DNA of 64,000 nucleotides. Source: Babylonia areolata (Eukaryota > Mollusca > Gastropoda > Neogastropoda > Buccinidae). The notes beneath the pieces were generated by a model that saw nothing but the letters and a program-made list of their open reading frames with translations, did not search any database and was not told the origin of the DNA. How positions within the stretch are numbered: the stretch's first letter is position 1; each line of letters opens with the position of its first letter. The stretch spans positions 23,021,987 through 23,085,986 of the forward strand of contig NC_134901.1 in the NCBI RefSeq assembly GCF_041734735.1, given 5' to 3'. Below are positions 10,458 through 22,112 of the stretch, one piece after another. The translations under genes were made by a program, and so were the position numbers.

Positions 10458-11069
10458 AAAGACTGACTTCGTCATTTGGGTTTGTACATGTCCTATGGAA
10501 TACACAGACGAAACTATACAAACCTGAGTTTCTTTGAACAGTATGTTTGGATTCGAATGGAAATCTCAGCGAGGCTAGGAACGTTAGATCACGATGAAGA
10601 GGTTTAGATATTTTAGCTCGGGTAATTATACACAGGCACTGAATTGCCATTTGGTGCCACCTATCAACTTGCACATTGGCAAGGAGAAAAAAAACTTATT
10701 GCACTCGTTCATCGTTTTCGGATGCTGCTGCTACGTTTTGCTCACATGTTCCAATAAAACCTTTATAACCGAAAGAGAGAAGCTAATCAAGCTAATCTTC
10801 CTCCGAAGATGATTCCAGAAATTTTTGTTTGTTTGTTTGTTTGTTGTTTTTTTGTTGTTGTTTTTTTTTTTTTTTGTTGCTTCGTCACTGGTCTGGCAAT
10901 GTTCTCTGCCTACCCATGCTGATTTTTACCCTTGTTAAAATATTGAAATAACATGATTCAAGCGTACTGTTTGGGTGGCCTAGTGAAGGCCAGTATTGAG
11001 TATATATAACTTCTACCCTACATACACAAATACAAATATGCACATACATAATCATGTGACAAGAAACTG
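9851..11069. other. No recognisable gene; long poly-T
   Basis: It contains a poly-T run of about 50 bases at 10404-10453 and a T/TTTG-rich stretch at about 10825-10876. No supported exon. Confidence 0.55.
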
Positions 11070-11425
11070 AGTGGAGTGGTGGTCTTGTGACAGACCACCC
11101 GAATATGGCGCGAGGGTCACGTGCTCCATTCACTTAAGGATCGGGATTTTTACTGTTCCCTCTTCCAGACTTCGAATGAAGGCCAGGATATGATTTGTCT
11201 CTTTGATGAGACAGTAGAGATCCCGTGTGCAAAATGCACCTGGTGCACGCTTAAGAACCCACGACAACAAGAGAGCTGGCATAGTTGTATAGCAAAATAT
11301 CGAAAGACAGAAAACAAAAACAAAAACACAAAAACGAGAGGGGGGGGGGGGGGGGGGGCACAGCACTATGAAGGCGCGCTCTCCCTTGGTGGAGCAGCTA
11401 AAATAGAGATATGGACAGTCTTTTT
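11070..11425 (+). mobile_element. Degenerate SINE, family II-like
   Basis: The pieces AGATCCCGTGTGCAAAATGC, AAGAACCCACGACAACAAGA and GGCGCGCTCTCCCTTGG match in order the core and tail of the family II copy at 20290-20680. The head is barely recognisable, and a poly-G run of about 18 sits inside. Confidence 0.4.
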
Positions 11426-11537
11426 TTCATTCTGTTTCTTTTATATTAAAACTTTCATCGTGTCCGAAAAAGTACGCACTTGAAAACAAGCAACACCATC
11501 GATATATATATATAAACAGAGATAGATAGATGTATGT

Positions 11538-11591
<54 letters not shown>

Positions 11592-12036
11592 CCATTATTC
11601 GGACAATGTAGTACAATCAAATTTGTTTTTACGTTTAACCCTTCACCGAGTCCACAGAAATGCACATATATATACAATATATATGTATATACATGTATAC
11701 ACACAATGCATAAGTATTCAGCACTTTCAGGTGTCATTGCTGTCGGGGACACAAAAGTACGACAGGAAAGAAAAAAAGAAGGAAAAAACGAAAACACACT
11801 ACCTTTTTTTTAAGAAAGAAAAGGAACATCACACTGACAGGTAACATGATAATCATTAAACTCTTTCTTTCCCAGTTCAGTTTATGATGATAGCAACGAC
11901 AAAAATTCGTATAAATCGTAAAGAAAGCCTTATTGTTTTGTAAAATCATAACCAATTCATCAACATTCAATATAACACCATGTGATTTTTTGCCAACCGG
12001 CTTCAATTACTGTACAAGGAAGAAAGAAACGCGTGC

Positions 12037-12067
<31 letters not shown>

Positions 12068-12530
12068 GAGGGGGGGGGAGGCGTATGTCGGAGTGTATGT
12101 CTGTGTCTGTGTGAACAAGAGAGTAATCAACGAAAACAAGTGAAGTCAAACAATCCTTCTGTCCTTTCATGAAAATCTGAAGATGCTTAGAAATTTTTTT
12201 GTTATATTGGATATAGGACCAATTTCGCGTCTGTGACTGTCCCCTTTTGCAATGTCTGTGATATACGAATTACAATTAAACTGTTTCGTTTTGTTGTCTA
12301 CGCCAAAATAAACTCTTAAGATAATATATCATGTTGTTTTCATTTGAGGGAAAATCTCTTGTGTATCAGACTCACAGGTATTTGCCAAGATGTGACTAGT
12401 TTTGTAATTATTCCATGTCAAAGACACAAAGGGTTCACATTTTTAGTAAACAAAAATTTTTAGCCGATGCAGTTTTCATCCCGCACACATGTGTACAAAC
12501 TAATGAGCGCCTCCCTGTCAGTTCACCAAA
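11426..12530. other. No recognisable gene; (CA)n and (TG)n microsatellites
   Basis: A (CA)n run lies at about 11540-11590, short TATA-rich tracts at about 11500 and 11665-11700, and (TG)n at about 12040-12067. No supported exon. Confidence 0.55.
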
Positions 12531-13170
12531 AATTAATGCTCCCTAGATGCTGACAATATGGCTGCTTCCGTGGCGCGTTTTATGACGAAGTAAACTTCGT
12601 TTGTAAGTATAGTTTTATCAACTAAGGTTGTCAAAATGTCACCTGACACAAAACAAGGAGGTTCTAACCGAAAAGGTGAATGCATGCAGCGAATAGACGT
12701 GCTGAAGCAGAAAAAAAAACCGAATTGCGTGATGAGATTTGTATTTCTGGTACGAACAGTGGGATTCTTTGTGTGATGAATCTTCTCAGTTTGGGGCCTC
12801 GACAGACACTGCAAGTGCCATGCCCATTTTAACACGTTCTCGTGTGAAACTGAATACCATTTATAGACTGCTACAGGAGTCTGATAGTGAAATAGATTGT
12901 AAAAGCAATGATTCTGATGGTGACATAATGTTTGATCTAAAACAACAGATAAGGTATCTTGGATAACTGACGGGAAATTTCTGAGCAAGAACATATCATC
13001 CCAATTAATTTGTGCTTTGTGTCGAGGAAAAGTATCTCACACTAAGGTGAAGAGATATGAATTATGCAGTGATCTTGCATTTCATCACAGTAATACCAAT
13101 GGTAGATGCAGTGGTAGTGATTCTTTCCCTTCATGTAAGATGACGGGCCAAGGTGTAGGTAAATAACCAG
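12531..13170 (+). pseudogene. Broken coding-like segment, possibly Mutator-like transposase N-terminus
   Basis: Coding-like pieces on the plus strand are split by stops and frame changes. They include MSPDTKQGGSNRKGE near 12638, an acidic DSEIDCKSNDSDGD stretch near 12880, and from about 13005 a cysteine-rich ICALCRGKVSHTK, then LCSDLAFHHSNTNGR and MTGQG. The pattern of a CxxC, a basic stretch and an LC-DLAFHCSN-like segment resembles the zinc-binding front part of the Mutator-like transposase-domain genes common in invertebrates. The identification is tentative. There is no continuous frame, so it is a relic, and no matching terminal repeats were found. Confidence 0.25.
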
Positions 13171-15286
13171 TATACTGTTTTGAAGTGAAAGACACTGTAG
13201 TATGTGCGATCAAAATGCACACGGGCAGGCAAAATCAGCCTCTCACAAAGGGAGAAGAGCCAGGAGAAGGAGAAGATTTCAGCCAGATAAAGAGCAAGAA
13301 GAAGCAGAGGGTTTTCACTGCATGGCAAGGGGATACTCATACAGAACAGGTAAGACAACTGTGTCATGTCATAAATTATTAACCTGATAAGATTTTTTTT
13401 TTAATCATTTCATCCTGAAATTCGAAACCTTCCAGAAAAAAGCCCCCAAATTCACCAGAAGAAATTCTGGTATAACAAAAACATTATTCAGTATTCTTGT
13501 CAGTTATATAAACATCTAATGTCTGAAATACAAAAGCTGAAGGAGAAAGATGTCCATTAAAATGAGTCGTTTGGGGCTCACATTTGTGTCCACACACAAC
13601 GTGAGTCTATGTAATAACCTGGTGTTTCGGTTGTCTCTGTGACCGTTTCTGTATGTGTTTCTGTGTCTGTGGTTAACTTTACGAAAAAACAACACCATTT
13701 TCTCTTGAAACACTTTGTCAACAGCAAATCTGGATTGAACATACGCAAAGAAATATTGCCACTCATGGAACATAGACAAATAGAAATTATTTCTACTCAT
13801 ACCAATTATAGGTTGCAAGTCTCCTGGGCTAATCCGGATCGCGAACGTTTTGTTTTGTTTTGTCTTTTGTTTCTTTCGTTTTACATCTGGATCCACAAAA
13901 TTGGATTGACTTATTTCTGGTTTGTTGCCGAAAAATGTGGTTGACAGATAGCCTGAGATATTATTTCTTGACCGCAGTTAAGAAAAGAAAAAAGAAGTTA
14001 TAGATAGAATATACAGAATGACACAAGTATACCATCAATATGTTTATTACGTTCAAATATTTTAAAGAGAGCACTGATTTAACTGAAATGAAAATCATGT
14101 ATTTTGTAATCAACAGCACTTCTTCGTCAGCCATTTTGCATGTAATGTCTGCCCTGTGAATTTTTCTGCATCCATTAGGAATAGCCACTTCTGTAAGGAA
14201 GTATATAAGTGGTAAAATCGTCAAAAATGTAGGAATACGTGGAAAGTTTGACAGATACGAAAGTATACCAATGGTTGTTTAGAAATTATTGAAATGCAGA
14301 TCCTGTGTGGTTCTGTAACACTGTAGCACACACCACATGTTTCAGCGGATCCGTTTTTTGACAGTGTGCATAAAGATAAAGTTTCAATCAGCTTATACAG
14401 TTTGCTTAGTACGAAAGAAAATAACCCCAAAATAGGAGATTTCGGAGTGTTAGATCTCCTGAAGCCGAAAGCCGTGACGTAAAAACATGGAAAGTTTGAA
14501 ACTTTCGTGAAAATTTATATCACGTGGTAGAACGCGCGTCCGATCCACGGTCATTATTTTCACGAAAGAACTAGACAATACAGTTATATCTATCTGTAAG
14601 TGTTGGTACCCTCCACCTCTCCCTCACCACCCGCATTTCCAGTTCCATTTTTGTGGTTTTCAAATCAACAGGAATGAGCCATGAAGCTTATGTCTGTACA
14701 TAAATTACAATTACACCAAAACTAAGGTGCACTGAAACTAACAAATATTCTTTAGCATCTGCTATGTTTTCAGCGCAATTGTGCAACACTTGAATTATGT
14801 GACTTAAGAATAGATTATTGTATTAAAAAGGAGAAAAATGCTCAGATTCTATCTAGGCCTGCCACATGAAGTGGCATTCCCAACCTCCATGGAAGAGGTA
14901 TCTCCAAAGCATTTGGTAATGGGTTTTGTTAGAACAGGGAAACAAATAAGATGGGAAATGTGCTATAAGATAAATAAAGTAAAAAGGATGAAATAAAAAT
15001 ATTCTTGTTCTTTGCATTTTTTCTAGTTTTATATATAATTCGTTCTGTTTTGATGATGGACTGTATATATTACTCATACACAAAATTAAAACTCAGAATC
15101 TTCCCCACACTTAAGTGCTTGACAATGAAACCAAATGAATAGAAAGGATTGAAAGGGAATAATGTTCCTGTTCTTCAGGTATGCACCACATTCAAGTGTA
15201 CCAAATCGTTCCTCTGGTTCTTCTTACCTCCACAGCATCAAACAATCTAATACCATCCATATATTACCTGTCAACTTGAACCACAG
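13171..15286. other. No recognisable gene
   Basis: Unique AT-rich sequence. A 13-bp inverted repeat, CTTTCGTGAAAAT at 14502-14514 and its complement at 14556-14568, could form a hairpin. The last 200 bp lies downstream of the first receptor gene and is similar to the sequence downstream of the second one (about 21940-22112), so it is part of their duplicated block. Confidence 0.55.
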
Positions 15287-16720
15287 TTAAGGAAATGACC
15301 AAAGCCAACAAAAGATGACGAACACAAGGACGTTGGCGCTAAAGGTCAGTTTCAAACACACCATGTCCAGTTGTTGTGACAGAAACCGTCTCTCATGAGA
15401 CTTGAGATGATGAAATCTCATCAACATGAGCCAGACTTCTTTCAGGGGCATGCTGAAACTCCTCTGTTTCGTACTAACTGAGCTGTAGCCAAACTGATTC
15501 CCTGTACCACGAGCAATGTCCGTAGAATCTCTGTCAGGCTGTGAGGACTCACTGCTTTCTGCCCCGTGAAGTGATGACCGAGGCCTAGACCTGAATCCTG
15601 GAGTGCTCATTGGAGCCAGGCCCGTTCCCAGGCTGACGTGTGTGTGTGAATCAGAGCTCCCGTCAAATGACATTTTTCTTTCCAAGGGCTTTGAAGATTG
15701 AGGCTGGTGCTGAGATGCAGTGTTGGATTCCTTGTTCGTTTTGTAGATAACGACAATGCAAGCGGCCATGATTATAGAACAAACACTCAGACACATCTGC
15801 ACAGCAAGATATACGCTGAAGAGGCAAACTGTATCAGAGTTTTGAGGAAGTGAATCATTGATGAAAGACAGGAAAAATGCAAAGGATAAAAACGTTGTGA
15901 TACTGACTGTCATCTTTTCTCCTGACTCCACGGGCAAAGAGAACTCCAGACAGTTCATCAGAGACAATAGCATAATCGGTAAGATCATGTTCAGTACGTA
16001 GAAGGTCGCTTTACGTTTCAGTCTAAATCGGAAATAAATATGCCAATAATTGGTAGCATAAAGGTCGTAGTCAGTCTTCATGCTAACCAGTATCCATTCA
16101 GGGTGGGGTTCTGTCTCCTCTTCTCTTTCAAAGGCTTGATCTGTCGTTCCATTCACCAAGTCATTCGAGTAAGTCCATGAAGCGATTTCCAAGGTGCATG
16201 TCTGTGTGTCCAGAGGGTAGTGAAAAACGTCGACGGAACAGAAAGTCTGGAACAGTCCTCCGGGGTACCACGTGACTTTCCCAGTGTGGTGAACGATCAC
16301 CTTCATCTTATGTTCTTCCAGCTGGTCTAGGTCACTGACTGTGTTAAAAATGACCAGATCAGGAAGCCACACCATGTCTGCGTTCAAGTGGACATCTTGG
16401 TAAGGATACTGATTCAGGTCCCAGCGCAAAAACTCGTCATACCAGTTGACGATCAGCCAGCCAAATGAAACCAGAGTCTGTTTCTTCATGTCCAAATCTA
16501 TAAAAGTCTTCATGCCAATCGAAAGATTCACATAAACCTGTTGGGAGAAATTAGCAACTGGTCGACTTAATGGGTCATAGTTTTTCATGAGTATCTCGCG
16601 ATACAGGAAACTTCTGTTGTTCTTGACCTCAACATGACAAGAGACGAAAACTGCCACTTTTGCAACTGTCAACAATATGACATTGAATGGATGCAACCTC
16701 ATTGTTGTGAAAAGTAGCAC
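15287..16720 (-). CDS. nAChR-like Cys-loop channel subunit, alpha-type copy 1 (intronless)
   Basis: The 477-residue frame is uninterrupted. The start at residue 7 (MRLHPFNVILL, codon at 16700-16702) aligns with the start of the sister gene at 22113-23549 and opens the signal peptide, so I prefer it. The mature domain has the family's YDPLSRPV and DMKKQTLVSFGWL segments, loop D WYDEFLRWD, loop A WLPDLVIFN (Phe where Tyr is usual), a Cys loop C161-C175 containing HYPLDTQT, and the loop B tryptophan W182. M1 is about 238-262, M2 about 268-290 with GEKMT before a T2', L9' pore, M3 about 298-326 and M4 about 456-475. The M3-M4 loop is about 130 residues. Loop C lacks the paired cysteines, so this is not a classical ligand-binding alpha subunit. 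GEK without a proline-alanine insertion predicts a cation channel. Sequons include NFSQ, NLSI and NGTT. The ligand is unknown. Confidence 0.93.
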   Translation of the reverse strand: MLLFTTMRLHPFNVILLTVAKVAVFVSCHVEVKNNRSFLYREILMKNYDPLSRPVANFSQQVYVNLSIGMKTFIDLDMKKQTLVSFGWLIVNWYDEFLRWDLNQYPYQDVHLNADMVWLPDLVIFNTVSDLDQLEEHKMKVIVHHTGKVTWYPGGLFQTFCSVDVFHYPLDTQTCTLEIASWTYSNDLVNGTTDQAFEREEETEPHPEWILVSMKTDYDLYATNYWHIYFRFRLKRKATFYVLNMILPIMLLSLMNCLEFSLPVESGEKMTVSITTFLSFAFFLSFINDSLPQNSDTVCLFSVYLAVQMCLSVCSIIMAACIVVIYKTNKESNTASQHQPQSSKPLERKMSFDGSSDSHTHVSLGTGLAPMSTPGFRSRPRSSLHGAESSESSQPDRDSTDIARGTGNQFGYSSVSTKQRSFSMPLKEVWLMLMRFHHLKSHERRFLSQQLDMVCLKLTFSANVLVFVIFCWLWSFP

Positions 16721-17741
16721 CTCTCAAGTGAAATAGATTAATTATCAATCCTTTGTGCACATCAGTGATTATCGATATATTTTGGTCAAAAGCTGATTCG
16801 ACCTTGATCATCGGAATCAGTTCTATTTCATTCGGGCTTAAGAAATGAGATAGATAAGTTCTTGAGGAATTTTTATCAACGTATTCGTTTCTTCAAGTAA
16901 ATAAAGTCAACACAGCCTATTACTTTCTTGTAACAGATTCAGGGCATTCAGAATGGCTTTAACGTATCACAAAAAGAAAATAGTAGAGAAGAAAAACCAT
17001 GAGTGAGAGATATCAAAACATCACTTACTTTCTTTCACTTCCATTTCCAAAGAAAATAAAGATTAAAAAACTGCAAGTGAGTTCAGTTATTTGTATGTTT
17101 TAAAAGAATCCACTTCACCGCATATGTTTGCGCAAAACGCACGGTGTTCAACAGTTATGTCCAACCACCTCCAGTTGCACTGTATTTTAAGTCACATCAT
17201 ACAAAGCATAACATGAACATCTCTTCTTGAGTTTTTTCATGACGATGAAGCTGTACTGATACGGTTTTTCGTTGGTCTACACGGACAGGCTTCTTGCAAC
17301 CCAGGTGTCTTTTCACTTTGAAGATTTGACACAAAACAGGCGACTCACAATCAAAAAAACTTATCGGGAAAGCAACATACGATCCAAGTGATAGCTAATG
17401 AACATATTATTTCACTGCAAGAATTCTTCTGTTGCCATGTGGAGTACAAGTCTTTTATAATAAGTTTAATTGGAAGATCTACGGTCCAATCGACTGACTC
17501 AAACAAACGCGCCGTGAAAACTGATCACACACTTAATCGGGAACAGATATCTATTTTGTCCAGCAAATACCCGATTAAGTTTTTGTCCTCAAGGGATGCT
17601 GTAGCCTCCAGCCAACGCATTGATCCGGCATGGACTAAGCTGATGAATGAAAGAGGATATGATCTGGACAGCACAGAAAAAAAAACATTAAACAGATAAT
17701 TATGTTTTGATAATATCCAAACCATTTCTATCTTTCCTGTC
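16721..17741. other. Upstream flank of the alpha-type gene, duplicated
   Basis: This flank matches the flank of the second alpha gene at 23550-24529: shared blocks include ATCGATATATTT, TTCGTTGGTCTACAC, CAAGAATTCTTC and GGATGCTGTAGC. The block GTCCAATCGACTGACTCAAA near 17483 has counterparts upstream of genes 2, 3 and 4. The promoter should lie here; no clear TATA box was found. No exon is evident. Confidence 0.6.
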
Positions 17742-17824
17742 CTCTCTCTCTCTCCCTCTCTCTCTAACAAACACACTACACGCACGCGCGCGCGCACACA
17801 CACACACACACGCGCACACACACG

Positions 17825-17872
<48 letters not shown>
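17742..17872. repeat. (CT)n / (CA)n / (CG)n microsatellite at a block boundary
   Basis: A pyrimidine run passes into CG/CA-rich sequence and a pure (CA)n of about 20 units. It marks the end of the duplicated alpha-gene block, as do the microsatellites at 24530-24595 and 30679-30740. Confidence 0.85.
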
Positions 17873-17873
<1 letters not shown>

Positions 17874-18107
17874 CATTTAGATATTCATCAGTCAGTGTAT
17901 TGTTCCTTAGTTCCATCTACTATGATGTCTTGGTTGATGTCATACAGTTTTCGAAATTACAGCTGGTTGAAATTAAATATCTTAACAAACAAAGACATAC
18001 TGTCATACATGAAAAAAATATAATTATGCAAAATACTACAATTATACCTTTTCCATATATGTTCCAACATATTTACCTGCACGTGTACAGAAGCAGTGTT
18101 CGCCTTT

Positions 18108-18460
18108 GTTTTTGGAATGAAGTGCTAGCCTCATGGTACCGCGTTCAAATGAGAAGCAAGAATATCTGAGCGCACTCGTTCGATCCCCACACTCACCAGT
18201 ACTTTCTTCCTGTTGGAGTGTTGGCCTGGACGCTTGTCATTCGCATGAGATAATAAACTGGGGTCCCGTGCGCAGTATGCACTAGCGCACGTGAAAGAAC
18301 CCTTGGCAACAAAAGGGTTGTCCCTGGCAAAATTCAGTAGAAAAATAGGCAGACATGTACACTTGCAGGCGCTCTCATTGTAGCGACGCGCTGTCCGTGG
18401 GGAGCAGCAGCCCGAACTTCATACAGAGAAATCTGTTGTAACTAAAGAGTAATACGATAC
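18108..18460 (+). mobile_element. SINE family II copy
   Basis: A tRNA-like head (GCTAGCCTCATGGTACCGCG, B-box GTTCGATCCCC) is followed by a core with GGGTCCCGTGCGCAGTATGC and GAAAGAACCCTTGGCAACAA, and a tail with ACAGAGAAATCTGTTGT. It is homologous along its length to 20290-20680. It sits where a beta-type receptor gene seems to be missing. Confidence 0.7.
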
Positions 18461-18524
18461 GATATATTACATTGCCAATGTATGAAAGGTCAGTTGCAGA
18501 CAATCGCTCACCCCATTTAAAGAC

Positions 18525-19600
18525 ATACGTGTTCTTAAACGTACACATGCACCTACTTCACACGCATCTGAAATAACAGGTTTGTTCAATGCCAGATTCC
18601 CCTGTGTTTCACTTATATGCAAACTTGTCGATGATTTCAAGCCGAAATATTTCTCTCTTTTTTTTTCTTTTTTCTTTTTTTTTTCTTTTTTTTTTTCAAA
18701 GTCACAATAAAGAACTTACGTGGGTCATACCTCAGCTTCCCTCACAAAAAGAGATTGCTGAGCCACTGACAAATGTGCACGCTCTCTGAAGCGTATATTA
18801 TTTTTTTTCATTTCACATCGCTAACTTCAGTGCATCATAACAAGATACATAACGAACATAAATGCAGATAAGAGGACGACGGTTGCAAATCGGATGCCGA
18901 TGCATAGTGCAAGAAACGAATACACCATTCCATTTGCTAAGAGTCACTGGCCGAGTTTCTGTATTCACTGCCGACTTTTTTATTTTATTTTTTATAAATC
19001 GCTTTGGACTGCAGTTTCTGTTCTGAATCAGTATCTGAACACATGAGAACTGGATGACCACTGTCCCAGTCAGCTATGTTTCTAAACCACTCGTGAAGCA
19101 TCAGCGTATCGTTGTCTGCCATTTGCATATTGTTTGTTCTTCGCTGCCCGTCCCACATAGCTGAGAGCTGTTCGTTCATCGACCGACCACTGTTTACACA
19201 GCATAATTATAGGGAACCAACTGACGCATCAGTCCCTCAGACAGAATAATTGTTGCGGTTTTGATGAAACGTCCATTTTGTCGTGCGATAGGGTGGGGAA
19301 CGGGTTAACAGATTTTGCTGCTTTTTTTTTTTCCCCCTTTCTTTATATTGATATTAACCATGGAAAGCGCTTCTGTTTCGGCAACTTCAATTAGCCTTTT
19401 TTTGTCCATGATACTTACAGACTCGTGAAAGAGGTGTTCTGTTTGGCTGGCATAAGCATCTGCTATTTGAGTGAGGCATTGCCTGTTCATTTAGTTTGGA
19501 TTTCTTTCATTCTTGAAATCTTTCCCCCTTCTTTCTTGCCCGTGTCCCTGCCTCCACCCTGAGATTTACTCCAGCTGCAATTGGTTCAAAGAAATCTTGA
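18525..19600. other. Orphan upstream flank of a lost beta-type receptor gene
   Basis: From about 18525 this region follows the upstream flanks of the two beta genes (26928-28450 and 32643-34200): CACCTACTTCACACGCATCT with TTTGTTCAATG, then GATTTCAAGCC, a GTTCGTTCATCG segment, TGTTTGGCTGGCATAAGCA, TTTAGTTTGGATTTC and TGTCCCTGCCTCCA, all in the same order. The match begins right where a gene start should be, yet no receptor coding sequence lies on its left; instead there is about 230 bp of unmatched DNA and a SINE. I infer that a beta-type gene was deleted here. Confidence 0.6.
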
Positions 19601-20289
19601 TCCAGGAAAATGATACATGAAACATCCTCACATAAGTAGCAGAGCAACAAGAAGCTAAGAGTTTATTTCGTGGTCGAGCACGTGATCAATTATCATTCGT
19701 TTGATCTGACGGCTGGTGAACGTTACACAAATGCAGTAATGTTTAAAAAGATATTTTCCAAGTTTGGTATATAAATGGCAGTTACTGACGTGTTTTTTTG
19801 TTTCTTGTTTTGTTGTTGTTGTTTGGGGGGGCGGGGGGAGGGGGGGGGTTCCAGTCTTACCTGCGCTTTTGCTTAAAGGCATGGCAATAAATACCTAAAA
19901 ACATGATCATTTTCAGATTCATTGTTCACAACTTATGACAGGATAACTTACTGAAGTAAATAAGAACAAAACAGTGAATAGAAACGGGGAGAAAATTACA
20001 TTGTTTATGATGATTTTTAATTAAATGGACAAAATAGAAACAAACAAAACAAAAAACAAAACAAAACAAACAAAACAAAACACAAAAAAAACACAGAAAA
20101 TATATGAAAATAACAAGACGTTCCTCGGATACGATATGGTATCACACCTAATTACAGGAAACAAAGCAAACAGTGCAATGCCAAACGTCCCGGTCTTACG
20201 GCCATACGAACAGGGAGTTCACATTCACTGTGACCAGGGCTCTCCTTCTGCTCTTTAAACCTTTCCCGACCGAACGAGGTATCCATTAT
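19601..20289. other. No recognisable gene
   Basis: AT-rich sequence with a G run at about 19826-19848 and A/CAAAA-rich sequence at about 20038-20095. No supported exon. Confidence 0.55.
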
Positions 20290-20422
20290 GTGGAGTGATG
20301 GCCTAGAGGTAACGCGTCCACCTAGGAAGCGAGAGAATCTGAGCGCTCTGGTTCGAATCACGGCTCAGCCGCCGATATTTTCTCCCCCTCCACTAGACCT
20401 TTGAGTGGTGGTCTGGACGCTA

Positions 20423-20453
<31 letters not shown>

Positions 20454-20680
20454 CGTGTGCAGCATGCACTTAGCGCACGTAAAAGAACCCACGGCAACAA
20501 AAGGGTTGTTCCTGGCAAAATTCTGTAGAAAAATCCACTGCGATAGGAAAAACAAATAAAACTGCACGCAGGAAAAAATAACAAAAAAAATGGGTAGTAT
20601 AGCGACCTTGGGGAGAGCAGCTCGAATTTCACACAGAGAAATCTATTGTGATAAAAAGAAATACAAATACAAATTAACAC
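20290..20680 (+). mobile_element. SINE family II copy (full length)
   Basis: The head is GTGATGGCCTAGAGGTAACG with B-box GGTTCGAATCACG. The core contains CGGATGAGACGATAAACCGA, GGTCCCGTGTGCAGCATGCA and AAAAGAACCCACGGCAACAA. The tail contains GGGGAGAGCAGCTCGAATTT and AGAAATCTATTGTGATAAAA. The core is shared with family I although head and tail differ, so the families are modular relatives. Confidence 0.75.
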
Positions 20681-20816
20681 ATGGATGGAGCGAAGAAAAT
20701 CGGAGTAGTGTGTATGTCTCAAGGACATAACAGCATACTGAAACGGGGCCTCGAACTCCGATCACTGCCGAACACTGGGTCAGAAGTCCGACACCTAACC
20801 CAATTCTGCCATGGGG
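20681..20816 (-). mobile_element. SINE family IV fragment, tail to tail with a family II SINE
   Basis: On the minus strand a tRNA-like head reads TGGCAGAATTGGGTTAGGTG with the B-box GAGTTCGAGGCCC. It is followed by a body with TTATGTCCTTGAGACATACA and ACTCCGATTTTCTTCGCTCC, matching the family IV copy at 2325-2610. It is truncated at the 3' side by, or against, the neighbouring SINE. Confidence 0.6.
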
Positions 20817-22112
20817 GAACCCTCACTCACGTGTAAGTGTAATGTATACGGTAACAAACGAGGAAATATCGTTCATGAAAAAAAAAAATTCCCATTTTGC
20901 CCATACTCCTTTCATTTGATATGTAGGTATACACACAGCAACAACTGCAAAGGAAATGTACTAACGCACATCATGTGTGTGTGTGTGTGTGTGTGTGTTG
21001 TGAACAACCATGTGGTGGAGGAAAAGAAGTGAATGCAAACACCACTTCTGTCAATTGTGAATAATGTTAAGATGCTTAAAAATTAAAGAGTAGCAATGGG
21101 AAATGTGGAATGAATAAAGGAGGTGGGAGGACCTGATGATTACAAATACTTAACTCTTCAAGGGCACCAACCGGGGAGTATCTTCTACCTTGGGGAGAGG
21201 GGGCGGGGGGTGGGGTTGAGGGGGAGGCATTTCATGTGTTTGACACCACTCGAGTTTCGACACCAAGACTCGAGTTGTTGGATATCCAGGCTATTTGATA
21301 GAATAGAATAGAAAAGTATATATGTCTCGATTACCAAGTGTGCCGAGATTATAAGGAATTTGGGGGTACGTGGCCGGGGGGCGATAGTACATAAAAAGTA
21401 CATACTTGAATTGGAAATAATGATAAAAGACAACAACCACAAACACAGAGGGACTTAAAGACAAATATGCACAAGCATAAAAGCGTTTGTACACGCACAT
21501 GTTCACACTCAAACACACAGACTCCCCCACACAAAAACGTCCACAGCCCCTACACCCATACACAGCATATCAACATGTCTGCTCTCGTGTGATCTTTGAT
21601 GAAGTTGTCCGAGAGAAACTACCTGCATACACAACAAGCAGTACTCCTAGACTCCCCTGGATAGATATCAATTGACGTCCTAAAGCTTTTGGTGACTGAT
21701 AGTATCAGAACTGGGAGGAAACTAAATGGACGAGTTATAAAAATATTAAATACTATTGTTGCTCATTGCACCTTGGTATATATTATGAGCAGCTAATTGC
21801 TTAATAGTCTGTAAAATAAGCAAACAAAGTATAGACAAATAGAATCATTGTTCTTTGATACATACATACATATGTATATACTTATGTATAATTATTTGCT
21901 TTTTGCAGTTTGTATCTCAAACTATATCTAATTTTAACTCAGCATACACTTACGCTCTTGACACTCAAAAGAACAAGAGAAATAACAAATAATTGAAAGG
22001 GAATAATGTTCGGGGTTTTTTGTTGTTGTTTTTTTCAAGTATCCACCACAGTGAAATGTGCGAATTCTTTCCTCTGGTCATCTTCACCTGCACTACACAA
22101 GATGTAACTCTT
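20817..22112. other. Gene-free stretch; possible LINE 3' tail
   Basis: At about 21295-21420 the minus strand ends in (TATTC)n after TAATCGAGACATATATAC, the kind of short tandem tail seen at 3' ends of some CR1/L2-type LINEs; the assignment is weak. A (TG)n lies at about 20974-20999. From about 21940 the sequence is the downstream flank shared with the first alpha gene, for example TTGAAAGGGAATAATGTTC. Confidence 0.4.

Noticed and set aside
12533-12994. 153-codon minus-strand frame
   Set aside because: It lies opposite the transposase-like plus-strand relic and has no protein-like pattern of its own.
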